Source: Pseudomonas sp. Root562 (GTDB taxonomy: Bacteria > Pseudomonadota > Gammaproteobacteria > Pseudomonadales > Pseudomonadaceae). From it: a DNA stretch of 64,000 nt. The DNA lies in the NCBI RefSeq assembly GCF_001427125.1, contig NZ_LMGK01000025.1:170387-234386 (forward strand), in the 5' to 3' direction. The notes beneath the pieces were generated by a model. The model was not told the origin of the DNA, did not search any database, and saw only the letters and a program-made list of their open reading frames with translations. This document shows, piece after piece, positions 1 through 7,705 of the stretch; the first letter of the stretch is position 1, and every line of letters begins with the position of its first letter. Both the position numbers and the translations under genes were made by a program.

Positions 1-572
1 GGATCAGCCCGATCTGTACAGCTTAAAACTGAGATTTCCGACAACAGTAATCTTCACTTACCTGCTTTCCTCACAGCAAGAATCTGAGCCCCTACCAATC
101 TGGCCGATTTTCGGATCTGCTGCATTGCCCGCCTTATTAATACGAGCAATCGGTCGGCCACCCCCCCTATCGCCTTTGGAATAGCGGGAAAGCATACCTG
201 CACCGACTTGGTTTCCCGCCCTAGCAAGGCATCAAGCTATTATATATTACGGTACGTCCTTCCTGCACCCCTAACATCCACCAAAACCCACGCGCGCAAC
301 ACTGGTAAAAAATTAGCCAACCAATGCCAACACGGGACTGCTGTCTGCCCCCGATAGTCGAACGCGACCTCCGTCAGCTTCTGCGTTGCGGGCAAGACTT
401 CTGTAGGACTTTTCGCTTATCCTTGTAATCTTTATACTTGATGGCAAAATGCGCATTCAGTACGATTGCCCACAACGCTGTATCCTTTGAAAAAAGTGAT
501 TTCGTTCAAACCAATAGACCGCAGCGGGATCGAGGTCTGTTTTACGCTCCAAATTTAAGGTAGATCTGATCA
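1..572. other. Intergenic region upstream of wzz, no gene seen
   Basis: No open frame of convincing length or codon use is visible on either strand in these 572 bases. The composition is more AT-rich than the housekeeping part of the window. I looked for a JUMPstart/ops motif of the kind that precedes O-antigen operons and did not find one. The segment probably carries the wzz promoter and leader, but I cannot point to a convincing -35/-10 pair. Confidence 0.5.
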
Positions 573-1574
573 GTGAACAACCACTCGCCCGTCACTCCAA
601 GCAAGCCCATAAATGAAGTCGATCTCGTAGATCTTATTCGCATTTTATGGCAGCAAAAAATGTTGATAATCTTGACCGCCATAATTTTTGCCGTCGTAGC
701 CTCACTCTACGCTTACTTCAGCAAGCCAGCTTATGTAGCCAGGATCAATCTGCAGGCGCCACTATCTAGTGATGTTGCCGTTCTCAATTACTCTGGCATC
801 AAGCAATTTGTGCCTGATGAAGTTTATATTCTGTTCACCCGCGAACTTCAGTCAGACAAAGTACGAATTGATCTCTATAAAGATGTATATCTGCCGTCAA
901 AATCTGAAACTTCATCTGCTGCCTTCAGTTCCGCTGCTGAGCTTTCCAATCATATTACTGTAAGTGGTGTCGCTCCTGGTCGATTTACTATCACCGCGCA
1001 AGGGTCAACCCCTGAAGAGCTACCAATGTATCTTGAAGGCCTTTTAAAAACAGCTAGCGATAGCACAAAACAAAAGGTTCTCAAGAATCTGTCTTTTGAA
1101 GCTGAATCAGCTGCCCAGCGTTATGAGCAGCTAATTGCAGCAAGCAGGGAAGTTACGAAAACAAAGCGTTTGGACGAGATCTCTCGACTGCAGGATTCGT
1201 TACGCATAGCAGAAAGTCTCAATATCGAAAAGCCCTCCTCTTCTTTAACGGCTAATGACCCAGAAGATCTTGCCTACCTTAGAGGAACCCTCGCATTAAA
1301 AGCAGAGATAAATAGCCTACAACACCGCACCAATGACGATCCTTACATTAAAAAATTTCGTGAATCAGTTTTCCAGAAAGAGTTTTTCAGCTCGATTAAT
1401 GTAAAACCAACAGAGTTCTCCGTGTATTCACAAGAAGGGCCGATCGAGTCCTTGGGCCCAATTAAACCAAGGAGCTCCATGGTTATCGCCATAGGAATTA
1501 TTTTTGGTGCACTAGTAGGCGTGGTTATCGCATTGATTCGTTGCTTTGCCCGCAAACAGCAGCCCCTAACTTGA
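573..1574 (+). CDS. wzz: Wzz-type O-antigen chain-length determinant protein
   Basis: An inner-membrane polysaccharide co-polymerase of 333 residues that would set the modal length of O-antigen chains made by the Wzy polymerase. It has the family layout: a short cytoplasmic N-terminus, TM1 at about residues 31-50, a long periplasmic domain rich in helices and coiled-coil-like stretches, and TM2 at about 303-324 preceded by a proline-containing segment (GPIKP). The start is GTG at 573, with AAGG about a dozen bases upstream. The location beside lapA and ihfB matches the P. aeruginosa O-antigen locus, where wzz lies next to himD (ihfB). GC content is lower than in the housekeeping genes, as usual for this variable locus. 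It could regulate another surface polysaccharide, but the position favours O-antigen. Confidence 0.85.
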   Translation: MNNHSPVTPSKPINEVDLVDLIRILWQQKMLIILTAIIFAVVASLYAYFSKPAYVARINLQAPLSSDVAVLNYSGIKQFVPDEVYILFTRELQSDKVRIDLYKDVYLPSKSETSSAAFSSAAELSNHITVSGVAPGRFTITAQGSTPEELPMYLEGLLKTASDSTKQKVLKNLSFEAESAAQRYEQLIAASREVTKTKRLDEISRLQDSLRIAESLNIEKPSSSLTANDPEDLAYLRGTLALKAEINSLQHRTNDDPYIKKFRESVFQKEFFSSINVKPTEFSVYSQEGPIESLGPIKPRSSMVIAIGIIFGALVGVVIALIRCFARKQQPLT

Positions 1575-2091
1575 CTTAATCGACGTTAGTTTTTTACCTC
1601 CAGCATGATTTGACGGTTTTGCATCCGTGTCATGTTGGAGGTCTAAGCCCCTTCGAGAACAACGCTCGTTAATGTAAGCTGAACCGGACCTTAGGATCGG
1701 CAGTTGGAGTTATTATTGCTCATATTGACGAACCCTGATTTGCTACACGGGAGAGAGACTCGCTCAGTCTTCCAGCCCCTCTGCCTCCATACAAACTTCC
1801 AGATCAACTGACTCAACCTGATTGCGTGAACACCAGAACTGTGCCGCCAACTACGTACACATTTAGCGTATGAGTTACGCTAGTTTGAAGCGTGACCAAG
1901 CGTCTACCTGTGCTCCCCAGACTGCACCTCTATAATGCATCACGATAATTTTACATCGAGTCCAAATTAAGACTCACCTAGAGCGAATGTTGAGCATTTA
2001 AAGCCAAGCTTCTGAAATGAACTTCATAAAACACACCAGCTCATTGATCGCCTTTTTTTTTCGTCAGCTTTTCTATGAAACGCGTTAAAAC
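1575..2091. other. Intergenic region between wzz and the membrane protein, with one long hairpin
   Basis: No gene is seen in these 517 bases. The only clear structure is an inverted repeat at 1596-1642: ACCTCCAGCATGA pairs with TCATGTTGGAGGT (12 of 13 plus one G-T), with a smaller ACGG/CCGT stem inside the loop. The T run lies before the hairpin on the plus strand, so it is not a standard terminator for wzz. The two flanking genes converge here, so the region may still serve transcript ending. Confidence 0.5.
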
Positions 2092-3690
2092 TCAGAACAA
2101 TTTTACTCTCAGCCATCCGTTATCCTTGTAACGATAATCCAATATCCGAAAACTTCCCTCCGGATTGATTATTTTGCAGGATTTCTTGTCCGGCCCGTTT
2201 TTTTGCAATTCAAGCGGTACGTATTTTTGTCCGGAAAATGCTTTTATTGACGCTTCAAGATATTGGAAATTTACTAAGGGAACATTCTGGGGATTGCTTT
2301 TCAAATAACCAACTACAAACTCCATACGCTGAAGTACTGAGCGACAGCCATTAGCCACCATTGGATAATTATATTGATAGGAAAATAATGGGGCTGTCAT
2401 TTTAGGAACTGAGTAAGGCAACTTAGCAGCAAGATCACTATCCTGAATAATTGTAGACATTGGATCATCGGTGGCAGCTTCATACTCTTCGATCGAATTG
2501 AATTGTAATCCGCGAAAGAAATTATACTCCATCGCACTAAAGCTGAAGCCATAAGCCTTAAATGTCAGGTATAAAATGAGTGAAACTGACACAAAGCACA
2601 CTGCATTCGCCCACTTGATCGAATGACATCTCAGAAAGTCCAGAAAAATCACAATCCCAACGCCAGCAATTAAGCCGGTAGAATAGTCAAGATAGTTTTT
2701 ATAGGAGAGCATAACCCCTGAAATCATATGCAAGTTGCATATGAAAAATATCGAGATGGCAACATACAGTTGCGCATGCACCTGTTTACTTTTTTTGAAA
2801 GCTTCCGGACTCAAAATAGCCCTTTCCACCAACAAAAAGAAAAACATGAGTCCTGCTGAAACAGGAAATACTGGCACATGGGTTTTTATATACCCTTGAG
2901 GTATACCCGTGATGAATACATCTTTAGACAAAAACAAAAAATCAAAAACAATGAATCCAATTGAAACGACCAGATAAGATATTATACAGATTATACCAAC
3001 CCTTAAAAAATCTAAACTCCGTTCAATAAATTTTGAATACAGCAGTATTAAACCGCTAACAAGAAAATATGCATACGGAACACCCACATAAAAATAAAGA
3101 AGCGGCACTACTGCAAACAAAAAACTAATTTTTCTGGTCTTCAAATATCCAGCGACGGCCAACACAACAAAAAAATATGATAGTTGCGGCTCTGGTGTGC
3201 GCAAGGCTGACTGATAGTATTCCCAACCATACCCTAAAATCCCGTACTCCCTGGTAAAACCCGATAGCAACGGATTGCCGAAATTAAAAAGAATAGGGGA
3301 AAATAAAATCACAACCCCATAGATCAATGCTTGACTACTTTCAACTTTCAAGTACCGGAGTATAAAAAAAATCAAAGAAAAAGTTACAGGAGTCAACAAA
3401 CAGTCAAATATTATATTTATCTCCCCTCCACTGAACCCTAGATTTTGTAGTGCGTATACGATTCCGCCTGAAGTCCAATATCCTGGAATACTTAATGAGC
3501 CATGCGCCCCCTGATAACTAAGATAGGTTTCTTCATCCCATGCGTTTACATAAATAAAATTTACCGACTCGAAATATGCATAAATCATTGGAAAAACGTA
3601 AGATAAATACGCTAAAACGACAATCGATATGCTGAAAATTAAACCTAACGATGATGTTTTCGATATTTTTTTTATCATTGCTACAAACAT
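2092..3690 (-). CDS. Polytopic membrane protein, GT-C-like, probable O-antigen modification
   Basis: A protein of 532 residues with roughly ten or more hydrophobic segments over the first 400 residues and a soluble C-terminal tail of about 130 residues. The first extracytoplasmic loop contains WDEETY; an acidic pair in this loop is a hallmark of GT-C glycosyltransferases that use lipid-phosphate sugars, so a glycosyltransferase role is a reasonable inference. I recognise no specific family. The DNA is strikingly AT-rich with A/T-ending codons, unlike the genes from 4 kb onward, which fits a laterally acquired gene at the edge of an O-antigen locus. The start at 3690 is uncertain: an in-frame ATG lies at 3678 and neither has a strong ribosome-binding site. 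Alternatives are a Wzy-like polymerase or a lipid flippase. Confidence 0.55.
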   Translation of the reverse strand: MFVAMIKKISKTSSLGLIFSISIVVLAYLSYVFPMIYAYFESVNFIYVNAWDEETYLSYQGAHGSLSIPGYWTSGGIVYALQNLGFSGGEINIIFDCLLTPVTFSLIFFILRYLKVESSQALIYGVVILFSPILFNFGNPLLSGFTREYGILGYGWEYYQSALRTPEPQLSYFFVVLAVAGYLKTRKISFLFAVVPLLYFYVGVPYAYFLVSGLILLYSKFIERSLDFLRVGIICIISYLVVSIGFIVFDFLFLSKDVFITGIPQGYIKTHVPVFPVSAGLMFFFLLVERAILSPEAFKKSKQVHAQLYVAISIFFICNLHMISGVMLSYKNYLDYSTGLIAGVGIVIFLDFLRCHSIKWANAVCFVSVSLILYLTFKAYGFSFSAMEYNFFRGLQFNSIEEYEAATDDPMSTIIQDSDLAAKLPYSVPKMTAPLFSYQYNYPMVANGCRSVLQRMEFVVGYLKSNPQNVPLVNFQYLEASIKAFSGQKYVPLELQKNGPDKKSCKIINPEGSFRILDYRYKDNGWLRVKLF

Positions 3691-3975
3691 AGAGCGTGAG
3701 TTCCGTAATAACTATCCAACTTTAACTTCCATTTGTAACAGGTTGCTCTACAAAAGCACTGACATCAAGACCTCAAGTCCAACACCAAACACCCACCTTA
3801 GTCTAAAGTTTCAATGGATCATCTGCCAGTATTAGTCTACCAAACTATCAACTCACTGCCCGGCGCCTAACTGGTCGCTTCTTTTTCGTTTGTGAGATAA
3901 CACCTCTACACTTGAGCTGTACCTCAGCGTGAAATATAAATTGTGCAACCTCTTGAAGGGATAAGTTCAGCTATT

Positions 3976-4203
3976 TCAGTTGCCACTACGACCTGCACGA
4001 TTAAGTAATAAACCTATCAACGGCCCAATTACTAGACCAATTAGCAATGAACCGATAGTAACACCAGCCAATGGTAACCGCGGCGCGACCCATCCGAAAA
4101 ATGCCAGGGTAACGGGCTGCTGATTTTCCAGAACGAATACCAATACGGCAACGACGAGCAATAAAAGGATTAGCCCGAGGAGTAAACGCTTGAGATTACT
4201 CAC
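3976..4203 (-). CDS. lapA: LapA family (DUF1049) inner-membrane protein
   Basis: A small inner-membrane protein of 75 residues resembling LapA/YciS, which in E. coli partners LapB in controlling LPS synthesis through LpxC turnover. Two hydrophobic helices (about 5-26 and 42-66) flank the typical NQQPVTLAFFGW segment, the best conserved part of the family. The start is GTG at 4203 with GGAG eight bases upstream. It lies 28 bases downstream of ihfB on the same strand, so the two are probably co-transcribed, an arrangement common in Pseudomonas. The partner LapB is not present in the window. Confidence 0.85.
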   Translation of the reverse strand: MSNLKRLLLGLILLLLVVAVLVFVLENQQPVTLAFFGWVAPRLPLAGVTIGSLLIGLVIGPLIGLLLNRAGRSGN

Positions 4204-4231
4204 GAGTTATCTCCATTGCCTGCTACAACTA

Positions 4232-4528
4232 TCAATTCCCTTCCTCCTCATCCTCGTTGACACGATCCCTGAGCTCCTTCCCCGGCTTAAAATGCGGAAC
4301 AAACTTGCCATCCAGGCTAACCGACTGACCAGTTTTCGGATTCCGACCTACCCGCGGTGCGCGGTAGTGCAGGGAGAAGCTGCCGAACCCACGGATCTCG
4401 ATCCGATCACCGGTGGCCAGGCATTGGGACATTTGTTCGAGCATGGTCTTGATGGCCAGCTCGACATCCTTGGATGAGAGCAGCCCTTGATGGGTGACAA
4501 TTCGTTCGATCAACTCCGACTTCGTCAT
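4232..4528 (-). CDS. ihfB: Integration host factor subunit beta
   Basis: The beta subunit of IHF, a heterodimeric nucleoid protein that bends DNA sharply at specific sites and assists sigma-54 promoters, recombination and replication. The 98-residue length and the opening MTKSELIERI are typical. The beta-arm region contains the conserved RGFGSF and GRNPKTGQ motifs, with the DNA-intercalating proline in RNPKTG. The start at 4528 has GAAGGGAA upstream. lapA follows closely and rpsA lies upstream on the same strand, separated by a small lipoprotein gene. The rpsA-ihfB order is conserved across gammaproteobacteria. Confidence 0.97.
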   Translation of the reverse strand: MTKSELIERIVTHQGLLSSKDVELAIKTMLEQMSQCLATGDRIEIRGFGSFSLHYRAPRVGRNPKTGQSVSLDGKFVPHFKPGKELRDRVNEDEEEGN

Positions 4529-4678
4529 ATTTTTCCCTTCTTTTTCAAGCAGCTAGGAAAATCGCTCCAGAGGTTTTAGCACGCCCGCATCAATTTGAAC
4601 AGCCCGAGTTTTGACATATCTTCCAGCACAAGAAGGTGGCGGTTCTGAGTGTCACTACGCCGATCCTGATTGGCGACG

Positions 4679-4957
4679 TTACCTGCAGATGACCAGCATG
4701 GTTCGTGTCAGGTAGCCTGCCGGATTGAAGCCGAATGGGAATTCATCCTCTTCCTTTGCATCGTCTGACCGGGTGACGACTTTATAGCCGGCGCCCTTGC
4801 ACTCCTTGGCTGCGCGCTTTTGGCATTTCTCCCAGCCCGAGCCCAATCCCGAACAATCAACCTCTATGCCGCTGACACCTCGTACCGCATGGGTCTTGGC
4901 ATTAGTGGTACAACCCGCCAGTGTCAGTAAAGCTATTGCGACGATGAGCTTGTTCAT
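4679..4957 (-). CDS. Small putative lipoprotein
   Basis: A 92-residue protein whose first 16 residues form a lipoprotein signal with lipobox LAGC, so the mature protein should be acylated and exported. The rest contains four more cysteines (in VDCSG, EKCQK, KECKG and the C-terminal VICR), which could form disulphides in the periplasm. The start at 4957 has AAGGAAG just upstream. I do not recognise a named family. Its place between rpsA and ihfB is outside the usual conserved block, so it is probably an accessory insertion shared by related Pseudomonas. Function unknown. Confidence 0.7.
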   Translation of the reverse strand: MNKLIVAIALLTLAGCTTNAKTHAVRGVSGIEVDCSGLGSGWEKCQKRAAKECKGAGYKVVTRSDDAKEEDEFPFGFNPAGYLTRTMLVICR

Positions 4958-5157
4958 TCACTTCCTTATGCCAGGCATGCCGCCCTGGCTTGGTTCGCTT
5001 GAGCGTAAGACTAGCTGCAAATAAGCGGTTGATCCTGTTAAAGAAAGAGACAGTTTTGCGGGGGTGTTGGTTTCGTGGGTTTGCTGATCGTGCGCGCATG
5101 TTGGAAGGACCGCCGCCTTCGGCAGCGCCTACGGGGGAGAAGCTACAAATTCCGGGC

Positions 5158-5190
5158 ATAAAAAAGGGCGACCGAAGTCGCCCTTTTTTA
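5158..5190. terminator. Bidirectional Rho-independent terminator after rpsA
   Basis: The stem GGGCGAC (5166-5172) pairs with GTCGCCC (5177-5183) around a CGAA tetraloop (read as TTCG on the minus strand). It is flanked by A and T runs, so it can end transcription in both directions. It lies 15 bases past the rpsA stop. Confidence 0.9.
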
Positions 5191-5204
5191 CAGAAAGTCA
5201 GAAC

Positions 5205-6896
5205 TTAGTTCTGTTTTTCCATTTGTGCACGCAACAGGTCGCCCAGAGTGGTAGGACCAGCAGCCATGTCAGCAGCAGGCTTGTCTTTCAAGCTCTGGAT
5301 TGCTTCTTTCTCTTCAGCATCGTCTTTCGACTTGATCGAGAGCTGGATTACGCGGCTCTTGCGATCAACACTGATGATCTTGGCTTCTACTTCCTGGCCT
5401 TCTTTCAGAACGTTGCGCGCGTCTTCAACGCGGTCACGGCTGATTTCGGAGGCTTTCAGAGTCGCTTCGATATCGTCGGCCAGGGTGATGATGGCGCCTT
5501 TGGCGTCAACTTCTTTCACGATGCCCTTAACGATTGCGCCTTTGTCGTTCTCTTGAACGTACTCGGAGAACGGATCGCTTTCCAGTTGCTTGATGCCCAG
5601 GGAGATGCGCTCACGCTCTGGGTCAACCGACAGGATAACGGTGTCCAGCTCGTCGCCCTTCTTGAAACGGCGTACGGCTTCTTCGCCCACTTCGTTCCAG
5701 GAGATGTCGGACAGGTGAACCAGACCGTCGATGCCGCCGTCCAGACCAATGAAGATACCGAAATCGGTGATCGACTTGATGGTGCCGGAGATTTTATCGC
5801 CCTTGTTGAACTGGCCAGAGAAATCTTCCCATGGGTTAGATTTGCACTGCTTGATGCCCAGGGAGATACGACGACGCTCTTCGTCGATGTCCAGAACCAT
5901 GACTTCCACTTCGTCGCCGACTTGTACGACTTTCGAAGGGTGGATGTTCTTGTTGGTCCAGTCCATTTCGGAAACGTGTACCAGACCTTCAACGCCTTCT
6001 TCCAGCTCAGCGAAGCAGCCGTAGTCGGTCAGGTTGGTTACACGAGCGGTAACGCGAGTGCTTTCTGGGTAACGGGCTTTGATAGCAACCCATGGATCTT
6101 CGCCCAGTTGCTTCAGGCCCAGGGAAACACGATTGCGCTCGCGATCGTACTTCAGAACCTTGACATCGATCTCGTCGCCAACGTTGACGATTTCGGAAGG
6201 ATGCTTGATGCGCTTCCAAGCCATGTCGGTAATGTGCAGCAGGCCATCGACGCCACCCAGATCGACGAATGCGCCGTAATCGGTGAGGTTCTTGACGATA
6301 CCTTTGACTTGTTGGCCTTCCTGCAGGGATTCCAGCAGAGCTTCGCGCTCGGCGGAGTTCTCGGCTTCCAGGACGCTGCGACGGGAAACGACAACGTTGT
6401 TGCGCTTCTGGTCCAGCTTGATGACCTTGAATTCCAGCTCTTTGCCTTCCAGGTGCGTGGTGTCGCGCACTGGACGGACGTCAACCAGAGAACCTGGCAG
6501 GAACGCACGGATGCCGTTAACGTCGACAGTGAAGCCGCCTTTAACCTTACCGTTGATAACGCCCTTGACCACTTCTTCGGCTGCGAAGGCTGCTTCCAGA
6601 ACAATCCAGCATTCAGCGCGCTTGGCTTTTTCACGGGACAGCTTGGTTTCACCAAAGCCGTCTTCAACCGAGTCCAGCGCAACGTGAACTTCGTCACCGA
6701 CGTTGATAGTCAGGTCGCCAGCGTCGTTGTAGAACTGCTCAAGCGGGATGAGTGCTTCAGACTTCAGGCCAGCGTGAACGGTTACCCAGCGAGCTTGGTA
6801 ATCGATATCAACGATAACACCGGTGATGATGGAGCCTGCCTGAAGGTTCAGGGTTTTTAGGCTTTCTTCAAAGAGTTCCGCAAAGCTTTCGCTCAT
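5205..6896 (-). CDS. rpsA: 30S ribosomal protein S1
   Basis: Ribosomal protein S1 binds mRNA on the small subunit and helps unfold and place it for initiation. It is built of six S1/OB-fold repeats, recognisable here by recurring G-I-V-K, TDYGAFVDLGG, GLVHVSEMDW and RRRISLGIKQ-type motifs. I place the start at ATG 6896 (MSESFAELF), not at the longer frame upstream, because AGGAAT precedes it and the resulting 563 residues is the usual Pseudomonas length. The long open frame on the opposite strand is a codon-bias shadow. The cmk-rpsA-ihfB order is the conserved one; a terminator follows the stop. Confidence 0.98.
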   Translation of the reverse strand: MSESFAELFEESLKTLNLQAGSIITGVIVDIDYQARWVTVHAGLKSEALIPLEQFYNDAGDLTINVGDEVHVALDSVEDGFGETKLSREKAKRAECWIVLEAAFAAEEVVKGVINGKVKGGFTVDVNGIRAFLPGSLVDVRPVRDTTHLEGKELEFKVIKLDQKRNNVVVSRRSVLEAENSAEREALLESLQEGQQVKGIVKNLTDYGAFVDLGGVDGLLHITDMAWKRIKHPSEIVNVGDEIDVKVLKYDRERNRVSLGLKQLGEDPWVAIKARYPESTRVTARVTNLTDYGCFAELEEGVEGLVHVSEMDWTNKNIHPSKVVQVGDEVEVMVLDIDEERRRISLGIKQCKSNPWEDFSGQFNKGDKISGTIKSITDFGIFIGLDGGIDGLVHLSDISWNEVGEEAVRRFKKGDELDTVILSVDPERERISLGIKQLESDPFSEYVQENDKGAIVKGIVKEVDAKGAIITLADDIEATLKASEISRDRVEDARNVLKEGQEVEAKIISVDRKSRVIQLSIKSKDDAEEKEAIQSLKDKPAADMAAGPTTLGDLLRAQMEKQN

Positions 6897-7015
6897 TTTA
6901 ATTCCTGTTGATGAGGGCGAAGAATACGCCCATCTCCACACCCCAGACGGTGTGGGTTAGTTTCATTTAGAAGAAGCGCCCCAGGACTATGACTGGTCCC
7001 CTGCGGCCTTCTTGG

Positions 7016-7705
7016 TCACCCGGCGATATCGCGAATGGCGATCTCGCTCATGATGCGTTCCAGCACCTGGTCGATGGACAATTCCGTGGAATCCAGCTGT
7101 ATGGCGTCAGCCGCCGGCTTGAGCGGGGCTACCGCTCGCTGGGTGTCACGCTCATCGCGTGCACGTATCTCATCTAGCAGACTCGACAGACTAACACCAT
7201 CGACTTTGCCCTTCAACTGCAAGTATCGACGGCGCGCACGCTCCTCGGCACTGGCGGTCAGGAAAATCTTCAGCGGCGCGTCCGGAAAAACCACCGTCCC
7301 CATGTCCCGGCCATCGGCCACCAGGCCCGGCGCTTCCTGAAATGCACGCTGGCGCTGCAGCAGCGCCTCGCGTACGGCGGGCAATGCAGCCACTTGGGAG
7401 GCTCCGGAGCCGACGCTTTCCGTGCGGATCACATCGCTGACTTCGTCGCCTTCCAGGATGATGCGTTGCAGCTGACCTTCGGTCGCCGCGATGAACTGCA
7501 CATCCAGATGAGCGGCAAGTTTTTTCAGCAATTCTTCGTTGGTCAGGTCAACGCCGTGGTTATGCGCGGCGAATGCCAGCAGCCGATACAGCGCACCGGA
7601 ATCCAGCAGGTTCCAGCCCAGACGCTTGGCCAGGATCCCGGCGACCGTACCTTTGCCGGAGCCGCTCGGCCCATCGATGGTGATGACCGGTGCAATTTTG
7701 ATCAC
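7016..7705 (-). CDS. cmk: Cytidylate kinase
   Basis: Phosphorylates CMP and dCMP to the diphosphates in pyrimidine salvage, in the cytoplasm. The P-loop DGPSGSGKGT sits at the N-terminus, with the later DGRDMGTVVFPDAP and ASAEERARRR motifs of the family. The start is GTG at 7705, which overlaps the TGA stop of the upstream tyrA-aroA gene (GTGA), with AGAGG a few bases upstream; this gives 229 residues, the family length. The overlap implies translational coupling to the aromatic pathway gene, as in other pseudomonads. Confidence 0.96.
   Translation of the reverse strand: MIKIAPVITIDGPSGSGKGTVAGILAKRLGWNLLDSGALYRLLAFAAHNHGVDLTNEELLKKLAAHLDVQFIAATEGQLQRIILEGDEVSDVIRTESVGSGASQVAALPAVREALLQRQRAFQEAPGLVADGRDMGTVVFPDAPLKIFLTASAEERARRRYLQLKGKVDGVSLSSLLDEIRARDERDTQRAVAPLKPAADAIQLDSTELSIDQVLERIMSEIAIRDIAG

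Noticed and set aside
1..572. JUMPstart/ops element before wzz
   Set aside because: The GGCGGTAG core was not found in the upstream region.
3629..3835. 68-codon plus-strand frame overlapping the 5' end of the GT-C-like gene
   Set aside because: No ribosome-binding site and AT-rich random composition; the overlap with a convincing membrane gene argues against it.
5223..6860. 545-codon open frame opposite rpsA
   Set aside because: It mirrors the codon bias of rpsA, has no ribosome-binding site and encodes no recognisable motif; rpsA is certain.
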